This document shows, piece after piece, positions 37,798-48,742 of a stretch of DNA of 64,000 nucleotides (positions are counted from its first letter, which is position 1; each line of letters begins with the position of its first letter). The stretch comes from Gnetum montanum (taxonomy: Eukaryota; Streptophyta; Gnetopsida; Gnetales; Gnetaceae). The stretch lies in assembly GCA_015680685.1 (NCBI GenBank), contig MNCI01022355.1, forward strand, positions 768,606 to 832,605, read 5' to 3'. The notes beneath the pieces are model-generated. The model had not been told where the DNA came from. It did no database searches and saw only the letters and a list, made by a program, of their open reading frames with translations. The translations under genes and the position numbers were made by a program.

Positions 37798-40700
37798 TCA
37801 TGCATTTTCCCTGCTACCACTGTCACCAGTGTCCTTCAACTCTAAATCCAGCCCTAAAGGGTCGTCCTCCAGTGGGCCATCGTTTCTGGGAATTATCCCT
37901 TCATGAAAGATTACCTCTTCATGAGGCTCTCCTTCTAATGTTGGCTCCACAGGAAGACGCTCTTCACAGTTATGTTCCACCTCTGCGTCCACTGTTTCCT
38001 CTCCCAGCCCCTCAGCTGGCGTACGGCCTCTACCTGCTTCTGGTACCTGAAATACAAATAACATAAAAATTAGAATAGGCAACGCTATGTCGGAAAATAT
38101 TCTGGCTAAGCCATGCGTAAACTTACTTGAGACGGCCCTGCTTCCACAGCAAAAGGAAGCTTGTCCAAGCCGGCCCACAAACGCTGCATGATCTCGTCCT
38201 CTGTTAGGTCTTGCCACACATCCTCGCCCAAAGCCGCCCCTGCCTTCACCTTCCCTTTCTCCACGCTACTCCAAGAGGGAGGATCTGGGAAGAAAGTAGG
38301 GATTGATGTTTGATTCCCAGGGAAGACCATTGTTCTCTCTGGAGATGCAGTTACGGTCACCTGTTCCTCAAACTTCTTGAAAGCTTCGGATGCTCCGATG
38401 GTGTCCACAAAGACGTCCAAGGATCGAGCTTTAACAGCGGAATCGCGGTAGCGTTTTTTGTAGGCAGCGCTTTCCCTTTTGTACACGTGCTTGTGGTCCT
38501 TCTCCTTCTGCCCCCATTCCTGTATGCCTGCGCAATAGTCCCTCCAGTCTCGACTTTTCTGAGCAAGGAGCTCTATTTGCATCCTTTGCTCTACTAATGC
38601 TCGACTGGTCTGTACGTTGTTCTTGATCGCTGTCCAATAACGGGAGTGATCAATGACAGTAGTACGCCAGTCTTCATCCCCTGTCACTCGAGCCTGTAGG
38701 AACTCATATCGCGCCCTTAGGTCCTCGACTTCTTTGCTCAAAGATTCAACCCTCTGTTCTGACCGCTGCAGCTTCTTCCATAGGTCCTCCTTGACATTCC
38801 TTCTTTCCCATACGGAGCGTGTCGAGCGTAACGCACATTTACGCATTTCCTCATAAATGTGGCATAGCACGACTGCCCCATCAGATGGGGGCTCCGCTGT
38901 GTCCAGGTCAATGGGCTCCACGGGATCCCCTCGGAGGCGAGCTCCTGACAGAAAACAAGCATCAAGACAGATGACATATTATCACCAAGACATTACGCAG
39001 TCACTTCGATTAACTTACCAGCGCCAGGTTCGATGCGTTCCAGACGCTCGATCATGTCGTTGATGACGCCTTCCATGAAGGAAAACTTATCGGGGAAGTC
39101 TCTCCACGTTTTGTTAACAGTAGCAGACGTTGAGGCGTCTCCTTCCCCTATAGCGTATATCAGGTTAGACATTACCTATTTACAGATTCTTTCAAAATAC
39201 GCTAACGCACTCATTACCTCTACCGGTGCCAGTAGCGACTTCATCAGCATCCTCCGTATTTCTTTCCCTTTCACGCACCGGAGTCTCTACGTCACTGGTT
39301 CTAGTAGCTGGGTCCTCCTCACGCACCCCAGTCTGTATGCGGCTTCCGCCAACAGCTGGGACCGCCTCACGCACTGGAACCTCCACGTGGATCGTCTTAA
39401 CAGCTGGGGCCTCTTCTTCCAAAATTGAAGCCCCCTCCCCACGGCTTAGTACTATTGCCCCTGTCTTCGGGGTCAAGTGCCCTGTCATTCTTGCTGCTTA
39501 CATCCCCATGCGTTAGGATATAATTCCAGCTTATTTACATGAAACATTGTGTATACAGACTGTTTACACTTACCAGGCGGAGGCTTGGTCCACTGCACCG
39601 TGAGCCTAACGGTGTGGCCTGACTCGCCTCCAGGGGCCTCAGCCAGACAGAGCCTCTTCCGTCGAGCTGCAGGCTCCACGATTTCCTCCGCCGAGTGCTT
39701 CCCCCCACGAGGCATCGCCGGTGTAGGTAGGCATTATCCCACCTACACTGTCGAGACCTCGCACTCGGGGTGCCGTCATGCCTTTAGTTGTCATAGACAT
39801 CGACTCTCCAATCCCTTCCAGCGGATCCTACCCACGGGTAGTGCTAAGGATGTGGGCAATCCAAGGTTTGGATAGTTGGTCTCAGTCTTGCTGTACCCAG
39901 ACCCCATTCCTTTGAACGACCAGATACTCGGCAAACCACTGGAGAACGGCTATGAAAATGGCATGGTGCACGTTGAAGCGGGACTCAAGCTTCTCGCGAA
40001 GCTTGACCATTTCATTGCGCAACTGCTTGGCAAGATGGCTCCCCCAATCAAAATGGGCTCCCTCCTCCAACACCTCTCGCATAATACGCATTTGTTCTAC
40101 TGAAAAGAACCTCGCCTACGAGAGCGTTTTGGGGAAGGTCTGGGCCCGAAAAAGGGGATAAAGCGTCTTGGCGGTCTTCAACTCGAATTTCTCACAAGGA
40201 AACCCCTTGGTCCCCTTAGGGATTCTTGCCCACTCCTGCAGAAGCTCCTCCACTCTGACGCTCCTCGTGGTCTTCACTTTTACGGGAAGGCCACTGGAAG
40301 GGACGCCAAACAGGTCCGAGAAGAGCTGAGCATTGATATTGAAGTTTACACGCACATTATACACGCGCGTGCTGAAACGATCTACCTTCTCACTAAAAGA
40401 GTTGACCAGGCCTATCATCTCGCTGGCAGGGACACCAGGGGTTGCAGCCAAAAATAGGTGCATTAGCCCTGCGGCCTGGATCTTGGTAACCACTGCAACT
40501 GGGGCCGCCGAGTGGCCGAGCCAACGCTGTGCCTCCTTGATGTCCCCGTAACGAAAGAGGACATCCCTCGCCTCGCGGCCGAAAATTATAAGGGTAATCT
40601 CTCGGGATTCCTTGACTGCAAGCCAAAAACGCAAGCCAGAAACGCAAGACAAAATAGAAACATTATCGCAGTGTTCATTCGCAGTGTTCATAACTCACAA

Positions 40701-41960
40701 CTACGCAAGCAACATTAAAACACGCGGCAACCTTACCTGAGCCAAACGGCAACGAGAATTGTGGGAGTTCCCTCTCCACGTCCTCGACGCTGAGGGGTGG
40801 ATCCAGGGTCCAGTCCTCGTGCAGCCACCCGAGTCCCTGAAAATTCTTGAAAGACTGCTCATAACGGGTGTGATACTCACGCATCTCGTGGCCGATTTGC
40901 CCGATGACACCGGGACAAACGTTGTTAGTCGCGGTAAACGCCTTTATTGCCGTTTCGGCCCAGGGCAGCGTATCGCCGTCGCCGATTAGCTTGTTATCAC
41001 ATATGAAAAACCTGTACCATACAGCGTAAGCTTACATGTAGACTTCTCTTTCCCTTTACATCAATGACAGATATTATAAACCAAAAATAGAGATCATACA
41101 GTTAGCCAAATCTGCTTACCCGCCTGCATAATAGATCGTGCCTTATGGGTTCTGGAAGTATGTCGACACATGACGAGCCACAAACAACGTGTTATACATG
41201 TGATAACAGTTGAAACGGGCCATGCCCCAGATCTAGTGTAAGCTCCGCAAGCCGCGGGAGTTGAGCACTTGGTCCTCGGGATAGTCCGTCTCGATGGCTC
41301 CGTTCGTCAGGTACGCCAGAATCCCCTGCGAAGACCCAGGCAAGAGGTGTTCCAAAATGGCACCAGCAACATCTCTGGCCACTTTGGACTAGATAATAAT
41401 GTTGAAGTTGCGCAGTAAAAACTGCAGGAATTCCAGCGCCCCCTTTCGGAACCAAATGGCCTTCCCCTGCACTCTTGTGTGAGGGGGAGGAACATTTGGG
41501 ACGATAGGGTTCACCCAGCATAAAACCCCAATGATATCCAGCACAATCAGGATGGGCTTCAGCGCGATGCTGTAGGGAAAAAGCCAAGACTCATTAACAC
41601 CTACATCTACATTTGCACAGCTAACACAAAACTTGTAAAACGCAACCAAGCCGAAACCGCCCAAACCCTTGCAACAACGCAAGGTTTGTCCCTGACAACG
41701 GCGATAAACGCAACCTCACCAAAACCCTCGCATTAACCCGAGGTCTGCAATTTTGACATTCGCATTCACGCAAAACACATTCAAGAAAAAAACAAAATAG
41801 AGACATATGGAACAAGCGTAAGCACGAGAAGAATGACTTACCGGTTAAAAGGTGTCGGGTCGCAAACATCGATCAGCGCCTGCGAAACACGATTCAAAGT
41901 CGCCTGCACTTCGTCAATTTTAGCCAGTTTCGCATTCTTCTTCTTCTCCTTCGGTGCCAT
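37798..41960 (-). CDS. Antisense, intron-containing HAD/FCP1-like coiled-coil gene of Tat-2
   Basis: ATG at 41960-41958. Exons read from GT-AG signals: 41960-41842, 41569-41120, 41011-40737, 40615 to about 39720, about 39715-39574, 39481-39218, 39147-39019, 38944-38127, 38046-37798 (TGA). Phase is kept across every junction except the unresolved one near 39720. Exon 2 holds a domain like plant FCP1/NIF-type HAD proteins: PILIVLDIIGVLC (D51), EFLQFLLRNFNIII, and FNCYHMYNTLFV before NP.GTIYY. The second catalytic Asp and the later DD pair are missing, so phosphatase activity is doubtful. Then: an unknown domain (FFSKKVD/SFSEKVDRF type), a linker with VPVRE-like repeats, a coiled coil (about 38860-38660) and an acidic tail. 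At least four stops (codon 100 amber, two more in exon 2, TAG near 40116) make this copy probably inactive. Role unknown. Confidence 0.75.
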
Positions 41961-42122
41961 CACGATAGTTGTGGAACTTCTTCACAGCCTACTTGCAAAT
42001 CCTCGCAATGTTCCACGCCCTAGCTCTCTGCTCTTCTTCTTCTCTACTCTCCCTTTTCTCTGCTCTTCCTTGCAAATTCAAATTCACGATTGCCAACAAC
42101 CGCTTCTTATCAAAAAATCACG

Positions 42123-42132
42123 TACTTATATG
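42123..42132 (-). promoter_or_regulatory. TATA element of the Tat-2 antisense gene
   Basis: Minus-strand CATATAAGTA about 165 bases upstream of the antisense ATG, followed by a purine-rich leader (GAAGAAGAAG-type; pyrimidine-rich on the plus strand at 42030-42065). Tat-1 has TATAAATA at the matching place. Confidence 0.5.
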
Positions 42133-42379
42133 CGAGGATCGCTGACTTGATATCAAATCTAAGCGGAACTTTCCTGAAATGGAATCCGAAAATCCGGATA
42201 TTAATTCGGACGATATCGCACGCTCCACTGTCCGAAATGACGTTAAACTACCCCATCTGATCGCCTCGTAATCGGGTTACATTGATTACAAGCCTTGTCC
42301 ATATTATTCAAAATTCAATTAGCCTTCCACGTTTGGCGACATCACATCACTTGTCTCCTAACCATTTACGCACTCGCTG

Positions 42380-45300
42380 GTGTTGCAGGACAGACGGAGG
42401 ATAGACGCCATAGTTTCAGCACCATTAATTTTGACAGGCCCATACGGGAACTTAACAAGACAGTTGGACTCCGCACTAGTAGACGATAACCGCCCTTTAG
42501 AAAGCGTAACCATAGCTGCGTCGGAGACGTCCCCAGAATGGCCAGCACAATCAACGCGCACGCTAGACCTAGAAGCTGGGGACATAACCGAGGACCCCCT
42601 CAGTGAGGTCCCTATCGTTACGCATAGGGGTGAGACTAAAACGCTCAAAGTCAGTTCTCTGTTAGACGCAAAAATGCACAACGCTATAAAACAGGTCCTA
42701 CAAGACAACATTACTGTCTTTTCGTGGTCATACAAGGATATGCCTGGATTAGATCCTAGATTGATCCAACATAGTATCATCCTCGACCCACAGGTTAAAG
42801 CAGTTAGGCAAAAGGCACGCAAGATCAAACCAGAGATTGCGCTAGCGGTGCGTGATGAGATAACTAAGCTATACCAAGCTGGTTTCATCCGCGCAGTCGA
42901 TTATTCAGACTGGGTATCTAACATTGTGGTCGTGCCGAAGAAGACCGGGAGCATATGCATATGCATAGATTTCCGGGATTTAAACAAAGCCACAATCAAG
43001 GATAACTTCCTGTTGCCAAGTATCGACCAGCTAGTGGATACAATAGCTGGGCATGCACTTCTGTCCTTCATGGATCGCTTTTCAGGCTATAACCAGATTC
43101 GCATTAACCCAGAACATCAGTTGACCACAACGTTCATGACACCCTGGGGGACATTTTGCTACACCATGATGCCTTTTGTTTTGAAAAATGCAGGAGCGAC
43201 GTATCAACGTGCCATGACATACATTTTTAGTAATTACCTCATAGGAAGGCTGAATGATTATGTAGACGACATAGCTGTGAAGTCTTTGAAGTCGGACGAT
43301 CATTCAGAGGACCTGGAGTTATTCCTTAAAAGATGCTCCACACATGAGCTCCGGCTTAACCCAAAGAAGTGCGTATTCAGAGTTAAAACCGGACGTATGT
43401 TGGGGTTTGTGGTATCAGAAATCGGCATACGAGTTGACCCTGACAAGGTCAAAGCCATTGTCGAGTTAAAACCTCCCACAGACCTCAAGCAATTATGCAG
43501 GTTACAGGGACGCTTACAGTTTATACGCAGATTCATTTCGAGGTTAATCGACAAACTACACCCTATGCAACATTTGCTGAAAATGGGGGTTAATTTTGAA
43601 TGGACTGACGATTGCCAGCGTGCGTTTGATAGTTTAAAACAAGAACTGCAACATCTACCGACGGTTTTCCTGCCACAAAGGGATCTACCTTTTTTTATTT
43701 ACCTTGCAACTTTGGACGTAGCAATAGCAGCGTTGCTTTGTCAAAAGAGGGATGATGGGTCGGAAATGCCCATCTACTACCTGAGTCATGCTCTATGCGC
43801 GTACGAGACGAGATACAACGACGTTGAGCGTAATTGCTTAGCATTAGTTTTTGCGCTCAAGAAATGTAGGCATTATCTTTTTCGTAGTCAAGTTAACGTC
43901 ATCTGTAAAAACAACATCCTTAGAGCCATTACGCATAGCTTATACGAGAGTAGCAAAATAGCCCGCTGGAAGGCTATCACTGCGGAATTTGATCTGCACT
44001 ATATTGGTCAATCATCCACGAAAGGCCAAGCGATAGCTGACCAGTTAACAACTTCGCCGATTAACAATCACGCAACAATAGAACCAGAGTTTCCAGACGA
44101 ATATGTACATAGTCTAAGCCCTGTCTCAACAGGCCTCGAAGCAACGTTGTACTTCGACGGAGCTTCAACTGCCAGAGGCGGCAGTGCTGCCACTGTCCTT
44201 ACGCTATCGCCTGAGGATGTGCGTCTACACGCTTATCGATTAATCTTCCCTTGTATGAACAATGTGGCAGAGTACGAGGGGCGCCTCAGGGTGTTACTAA
44301 CTGTAGGTGAGCTCGACGTGCAACACCTGGCGGTTAGGGGTGATTCGATGCTCGTCATAAATCAAATCACGGGAGTCTACGCCTACAAGGCTACACATTT
44401 GTAGCCCTACTGCGATCAGGCTAAAGATCTTCTGAGACGATTTACTACCTTCGACGCCCAACACGTCCCGAGGACTGACAACATGCTGGCCGACGCACTT
44501 GCCACCCTAGCTTTACAGGTGCCTTCACACCTGCTTAACACCTGCCCTACATTGATTACAGACTGTGCAGACCCTGTCATTCAGGCGGCGCAAATCTCCT
44601 CTCTTATCGAGGAAAGCACGCCTGAATGGTACGATAACATCAAAACTTATCTTTTGCAAGGGGAGCTACCATCTACATTAACATGCGCACAGAAAGATGC
44701 AATCTGTAAGCAGGCTAGGCAATACGTCATCATCGGAGACAACACTCTTTGTAGACGCTCCTTTGATGGTGTGTTGCTTACCTGCATTGACAAAGACTAG
44801 GCGCAACACATAGTCGACGACGCACATGAGGGACTGTGTGGCGGCCACGTAGCACCAAGGGCTATGGTCTTGAAAATCCAACGCTTGGGATACTACTGGA
44901 CACACATGGAACGAGACTGCCTGACAAAGGTCAAGACCTGTGACACATGTCAACGGAACGCGAACCTCATCCACGTGTCACCCACAGAATTGCATACGAC
45001 ACAGATAACATGGTCATTTCAGCAATGGGGACTGGACATCATAGGACCCATCACGCCAAAATATTCTGCAGGGCATAGCTTCATTATTACCGCTACTGAG
45101 TACTTTATGAAGTCGGTAGAAGTTGTCCCCCTGCGGAAAATCACATCCCAACAGGTTTGCAATTTGATCTTGGACAATATCGTAACCCGATTTGGCCTCC
45201 CGATGACTATTGTGACCGACAATGGGCCACAGTTTAGTAGCATGGATACCAAATCCTTCTGTGACAACCTAGGCATTAGGTAGTCTTTTTCCTCTCCTTA

Positions 45301-45868
45301 TTACCCGCAGGAAAATGGTCAAGCTGAAGCATCAAACAAAATAGTCATCAATTTGCTCAATAAAATGCTCGACGGCAACAAAAGGCGGTGGCACGAACAG
45401 ATCCTCTATGTGCTATGGGCATATCATACTACGTGTAGGACAGCTACGGGTAGTACGCCCTATGGCCTTGTTTACGGATCCGAAGCAGTGCTACCTCTTG
45501 AATTGCAAATTCCTTCTCTGAGAATGGTCCTCTCCACCATTATAAATGAGGCTCAACACGCAGAGGCTCGGATAATGGATTTGGATTCAGTAGAAGAGAA
45601 GCGGATACAAGCTCTTGCTGCGATTGAGAAATATCAGGAAAAACAGCGCCAGAAACATCGCCACAACCTTCAACAGTGCCCGATCAAGAAAGGAGATCTT
45701 GTTCTCAAGGCTGTGCGTGAACCAGTAGGCAAGTTCTCTGCAAATTGGGAAGGCCCTTTCTTGGTGGTCGACGCATATGGCAACGGAGCGTTCAGATTAG
45801 CAGACGCCAATGGCAACGAATTAGCAAACCCTGTAAATCACGTATACTTGAAGCGATTTTTCATCTAG
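42380..45868 (+). pseudogene. pol: pol of Tat-2: RT, RNase H, second (Tat-type) RNase H, integrase
   Basis: One frame of 1163 codons with only three stops, all TAG (44402, 44798, 45281), each where glutamine is expected. RT: residues about 150-330 with FRDLNKATIKDN, FSGYNQIRI and the catalytic YVDD at residue 294. Gypsy RNase H: about 440-530 (FIYLATLDVAIAALL). Second RNase H: from about residue 589 (TLYFDGAST) through NNVAEYEGRL, VRGDSMLVINQ and DNMLADALATLAL; this domain pair marks the Tat lineage. Integrase: AHEGLCGGH...CDTCQRN zinc finger, then catalytic D in WGLDIIGP, D in VTDNGPQFS, and E in YPQENGQAE. The C-terminus ends NHVYLKRFFI. Separated from gag-protease by the antisense gene, so it needs its own expression route. 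Confidence 0.95.
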
Positions 45869-45894
45869 CGGCATCTACGGTGTTGACAGCAGGT

Positions 45895-46290
45895 ATGGCA
45901 GTAATCGTCCGCTACGACGTAAAACTGGCGTTGCACGTCCGCTACGACGTAAAACTGACACTGACCATCCGCTACGACGTAAAACTGGCAAAGTTGTACA
46001 GGTCCGCCAAGACGAAAAACTGGCATCTTTTGCACGCGTCTGCCACGACGCTAAACTGGCACAGGTATGTAGCCGTCTGCTGGGACGTAAAACTAGCACA
46101 GCCTTGTCCCTGGGTCATGACATGAAACTGACATCCACAGCATGGTCTGCTGAGACCATAAACCAGCCTTACCACCGTCCGCTACGACGTAAAACTAGCG
46201 CTTCTCGGTCTGCCCGGACTTTAAACTGGGACCATGGTCTGCTAAGACTTAAAACCAGTAACGGTAGTCTTCCAAGACTTAAAACTGGGA
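45895..46290 (+). repeat. Spacer repeats after Tat-2 pol
   Basis: About eleven copies of a unit of 30-40 bases, of which the freshest read CCGCTACGACGTAAAACTGG; others have CTGCTAAGACTTAAAACCAG. Same core and location as 13240-13530 in Tat-1. Confidence 0.9.
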
Positions 46291-47321
46291 TGTCCAGATC
46301 GCCACCATGTTCAAGCGAGCGTGATCACTCTTGTATAGTTGCACAACAGATGGGGTGGGATACTGAGACAGTCCGAGTGTCGCTACCTCATCGGCATCCT
46401 ACTGATTCCTCGGATAAGCAAAGAGGCATCTTACTGATCCCTCGGAGATGCCGCCACCGCACCCGCCGCAGTGGTGGTACCTCTGGGAGTTTAGCCTCGT
46501 TAGTCGGAGCCCCGACGAAATCCTCGATGGCAACGGCCCCGGGAATCTCTACCAATCATCGCTATCGGACGCCGGCCTCACAGATTCATCTGGCCGATTC
46601 CTGGTGCAACCAGTTAGCTGCACTGCGTCTGATGCCTTTTTGGCGAAGATATGCAGAGCCGAATCATCAGGACTGGCAGCTCCACCCGCGCGCCCCGGCT
46701 CCTTCTTTACAGCTTATTTATCTAACATCAGATAGCGTTGGTTGCAAGAAAATCTCGCCTTCGGTTCATCAGCGATGGTGTTCTTTGTTTTCTTTCATGG
46801 TTGCAGGTTACCTGCCTTGGAGGATGCCGTCCAAAGGTGCGTTCCATCTGAGCGGCAGAGTACAACAACGCGTTGAAATGGCTGCTCAGGTTTGCTCGAC
46901 CACTTAGCCTCGCACAGTCTTACCCTTATCTCTTGTTTCCTTCCTCCCCACCACCCAATTCCCATACGCAACATCTACATACGCAAGTATTCATTTTCCA
47001 CACACGCTAGCAGAGATATCGCAGAAAGTGATGCGTAACACTCCTTTTGCACGCATTCCTGCTACAATTTGTAACAGAGACATCTCAGATTAACGTGCTA
47101 CGCTCATCTGAAAGCATTCCTGTTGACCTGAATAAACATACATTTCGCATTTTTTTCGAACCTGTTTCCAGTTACATCCCTTTATCTCCTATACCCGCCA
47201 ATCTCGTTCACGTGGACAGAGCAATGCTTGAGTAGCCGTGGATGAACGTTGTTCTTGCTTCTACCAATCCGGTGTTTCGCATTCTTTGTCGACGTCCTTC
47301 GGGCACACCCTCTAACCGTCA
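46291..47321. other. Non-coding 3' region of Tat-2
   Basis: GC-richer than its surroundings. A long open frame (46104-46907) overlaps the spacer repeats and has no counterpart in Tat-1; it is not accepted as a gene. No other signal was seen before the polypurine tract. Confidence 0.55.
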
Positions 47322-47335
47322 ACAAAGAGGGGCCA
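47322..47335 (+). promoter_or_regulatory. Polypurine tract of Tat-2
   Basis: ACAAAGAGGGGCCA directly before the 3' LTR, identical to the Tat-1 tract. Confidence 0.85.
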
Positions 47336-47336
47336 T

Positions 47337-48737
47337 TGAAACACCGTGAAAATTATGAGTCGTCCTCAGGCAAAGATTCGCAATTCCAACAAAAAACGCG
47401 CATCAGATCGGTTCAAAGGATGGGTTTACGCTCTATTACGCACGGCAGCGTAATGAGCATAATAAGCTTCAAGACAGTCGTAGGCAGAGTTCAGAAAAGC
47501 ACAACAGGTTGGCATTTTTTCTTGCAGTTCATGGATAACTTGTCTTTACGCTCGCTACGCGGCGGTGCGTATCATGGCATATGTTGTCAAGTTGTACATT
47601 GCTTATACGCTTCATTACGCGTAGCTGTGTAGTGAGCGTAACTTGTACATTGTTTACGCTTCATCACGCACAACTGCGTAGCGAGCGTAAACCACGCCTT
47701 GTTTACGCTTCATCACGCGCAGCTGCGTAGCGAGCGTAAACCACACATTATTTACGCATTCATTACGCACAGTCGTGTAGAGAGCTTATGGCTTTTACTC
47801 CAGATTACGCTCATACATGCAACGCACCGCGAATGAGCGTAATACAGCCTGAATGCAGCCTAAAGTACGCTCAGCATATGCCTACTCTTCACACGCACAA
47901 CACGCAAACAAGCGTGTTGTGCGTAGTCACAGTCTGACTTAAAAGATCATGCCAGCAGGGCCCGTAATATCCGGAACCCACATCATCAGGGTTGCGCCTT
48001 CTCCGCGAAGTGTCGCGGCCTATAAATACCCCAGTTGACAAAGATACAGGGGTTGGCAAAAATTCGGGTTGGCAAATCAGAGAAGCAAATAGCATATTTC
48101 TGAGCACCAGAGCACTTAGCACTTTGGAGCAGAGATACAGAGAACAGCGCTTTGGCAATTGTGGACATCATCACCTTACAGCCGAAGCAGAGCACAGTTC
48201 GATTTGAGCACCGGTGACGGGAGTAATCTTTCTGCTGAAAAGACTCTATTAATCAGAAACAGTTGATCGGTAGACGTCAAAGCTTGGCCCGCCTTGCATC
48301 TCAGCTTAGCCCACGAGGTAGATCGGACTTCTGTTTAAACCGTTTTGCTTGTTGTTCTGTGCTTGTTTCACATCCTGTAATCGGGGATTCCCCAGTGTAA
48401 TTTCTCATACGAAATATACATTTGTAAGTCAAAGCGCAGATCTTGAAGCTACGTGTTTCTCTTTTGCCAGCCTCCTTTCATCGTGTTTAGCATTATCGCC
48501 GTTGCAATCCGACCGCATCGTTTTCCCCTTGCTTTACGGTCCCTCGAATCAGATCGCTCTCTTTTACGCACTTTGCATTCTTTTACTGACCCGTAAGTCC
48601 CTGTCTGATCGACAAGACCATTCAGGGCGCCACGGATTCGTTTTTCCAGCTTAGCCCTCGCGCGGATCCATGGCTAAAACTGTGTACGCCGGAATATCGG
48701 TCGGTATTTCCAGCTGCCGACGTTTTCTGTTGTTACA
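47337..48737 (+). repeat. 3' LTR of Tat-2
   Basis: 1401 bp, starting TGAAACACCGTGAAAATTATG and ending GTTGTTACA. It differs from the 5' LTR only by scattered substitutions, mostly C/T and G/A, and small indels. TATA box at 48021-48028. Confidence 0.95.
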
Positions 48738-48742
48738 GCAAG
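48738..48742. other. Right target-site duplication of Tat-2 (GCAAG)
   Basis: Exact repeat of 32504-32508. Confidence 0.9.

Larger units (their letters stand above)
32509..48737 (+). mobile_element. Tat-2: young Tat-lineage element with an antisense gene (16.2 kb)
   Basis: Full-length: LTRs of 1402 and 1401 bp that look nearly identical, perfect 5-bp duplication GCAAG, primer site, gag-protease, antisense gene, pol and polypurine tract. It is inserted in the protease gene of Ath-2 in the opposite orientation. The pol frame is open except for three TAG codons; gag-protease has about a dozen stops. It is richer in CpG than everything around it, fitting a recent arrival. Very long for a Ty3/gypsy element; the extra length is mostly the antisense gene and spacers. 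Confidence 0.95.

Noticed and set aside
41192-41587. 131-codon minus-strand frame across antisense exon 2
   Set aside because: Different frame from the one joined by the splice sites; the HAD-like motifs are in the other frame, which has three stops.
42358-42888. 176-codon minus-strand frame
   Set aside because: Shadow of the Tat-2 pol frame; the antisense gene begins outside it at 41960.
46104-46907. 267-codon plus-strand open frame after Tat-2 pol
   Set aside because: It overlaps the spacer repeats, has no recognisable motif and no matching frame in Tat-1; probably open by chance in GC-richer DNA.
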